From assembly GCA_964499235.1 (NCBI GenBank), contig CAZCKC010000053.1, forward strand, positions 1-21,572: DNA of 21,572 nt, written 5' to 3'. The notes under the pieces were generated by a model. It did not search any database. It had not been told where the DNA came from and saw nothing but the letters and a program-made list of their open reading frames with translations. The number at the start of each line of letters is the position of its first letter. The stretch's first letter is position 1. Of the stretch, positions 21,058-21,572 are shown piece by piece. The position numbers and the translations under genes are program-made. This stretch comes from JAFGRR01 sp964499235 (GTDB lineage Bacteria > Planctomycetota > Phycisphaerae > UBA1845 > Fen-1342).

Positions 21058-21110
21058 GGCGACGCGCGGCGCGTCCGCTGGCGGACCCGCCGTGTGGAGG
21101 AGGTAATTGA

Positions 21111-21521
21111 ATGACTTCGGAGTCGTTGCGGGAGAGCACTGAACGCGAGGTGGAGCTCGGGCGACCGGTGGTGCGGCGGCCGCGGGGGGCACTGCTGTGT
21201 CGCGTCGCGGGGACGGCGCTGGTGTTGCCGGTGTACGTGCTGCTGTTGTGGTTCGTGGTGGCGCACCTGATGGGCGATCCACGGGGGAGTTGGCGGCCGG
21301 GGGCGCTGGTGCTAGCGCCGGCGACCTTCATCGTGAGCCTAGTGGTGGTGCGGCCGTTGTGGGGCGGCGTGCTGTCGATCGTGACGGGCGGTTATTGCCT
21401 GTGGTTCTTTCATGACCCGGCGGCAAGGGTTTTGTCGGGCGGGGCACCGATCCTGGCGGGCGCACTGTTGACCATTTCATCGTGGCTCAACCGGCGTGAA
21501 TTGAGACGCGGCGTGGCATGA
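21111..21521 (+). CDS. Small integral membrane protein, unknown function
   Basis: 136 residues, unrecognised. A strong GGAGGAGGT ribosome-binding site ends about 9 nt before the ATG. A polar, charged 27-residue N-terminus (MTSESLRESTEREVELGRP) precedes about four hydrophobic segments: 32-54 (VAGTALVLPVYVLLLWFVV), 63-82, 84-100 and 107-124, with basic residues (RRPRG, NRRELRR) on the flanks that favour a cytoplasmic N- and C-terminus. It is separated from the repeat protein by 53 nt holding a small hairpin (GTCCGC/GCGGAC, 21073-21086) and may be in the same operon as tetR. Codon use is G-ending, as in the preceding gene. The bases from 21522 to the end hold no gene I can support. Confidence 0.65.
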   Translation: MTSESLRESTEREVELGRPVVRRPRGALLCRVAGTALVLPVYVLLLWFVVAHLMGDPRGSWRPGALVLAPATFIVSLVVVRPLWGGVLSIVTGGYCLWFFHDPAARVLSGGAPILAGALLTISSWLNRRELRRGVA

Positions 21522-21572
21522 CCGGGGAGTATTGGGGAACGGCTTTGAACCGTCTGATCAATTCTGCGCGAG

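Overview
High-GC bacterial chromosome segment (roughly two-thirds G+C by eye) with densely packed genes on both strands, no rRNA or tRNA gene, no insertion sequence and no CRISPR array that I can see. The gene set suggests a Gram-negative-type bacterium with an outer membrane: trigger factor followed by two divergent clpP copies, an AlgE-like outer-membrane barrel, several lipoproteins, a Tat-exported superoxide dismutase, and promoters with TAGAAT- or TACATT-like -10 boxes. This fits Planctomycetota (Phycisphaerae-like) best, but that is inference from gene style and not a marker-based assignment.

Layout. 1-1333: end of a glycosyltransferase gene overlapping a UDP-GlcNAc 2-epimerase gene (surface polysaccharide). 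1455-5252: ndk, a cupin, Tat-secreted SOD, a GT39-type membrane glycosyltransferase and acpS, all on the plus strand. 5375-6166 (minus): a degenerate cobalamin-binding-type protein behind a hairpin-rich leader. 6669-8011: a barrel-sandwich plus KOW-like protein and a tiny hydrophobic protein. 8121-11636: tig, clpP1, clpP2 and a lipoprotein, a proteostasis operon. 11879-13291 (minus): a membrane-anchored coiled-coil protein with a C-terminal BRCT-like domain, divergent from xseB-comF (13488-14568). 14733-15638 (minus): dapA. 15952-18910: two lipoproteins and an alginate-export-type porin in one apparent operon. 19008-19694 (minus): a zinc-sensor ArsR/SmtB regulator fused in frame to a duplicated His/Cys-rich metal-binding module, divergent from a TetR regulator (19924-20553). 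The window ends with two unrecognised membrane proteins, one carrying a 14-residue (42-bp) tandem repeat.

The most unusual stretch is 18930-21521. The arsR-like gene has a near-consensus promoter that predicts a leaderless transcript beginning at its ATG, a likely internal start that could release the metal-binding half as a separate protein, and a minus-strand intrinsic terminator. The tetR gene has its own strong promoter with a two-helical-turn inverted repeat at the predicted transcription start, and the genes after it prefer G-ending codons unlike the C-ending preference of the rest. Most intergenic gaps hold perfect GC-rich hairpins without a T tract, which suggests that termination or 3'-end protection here does not usually depend on a U-run.
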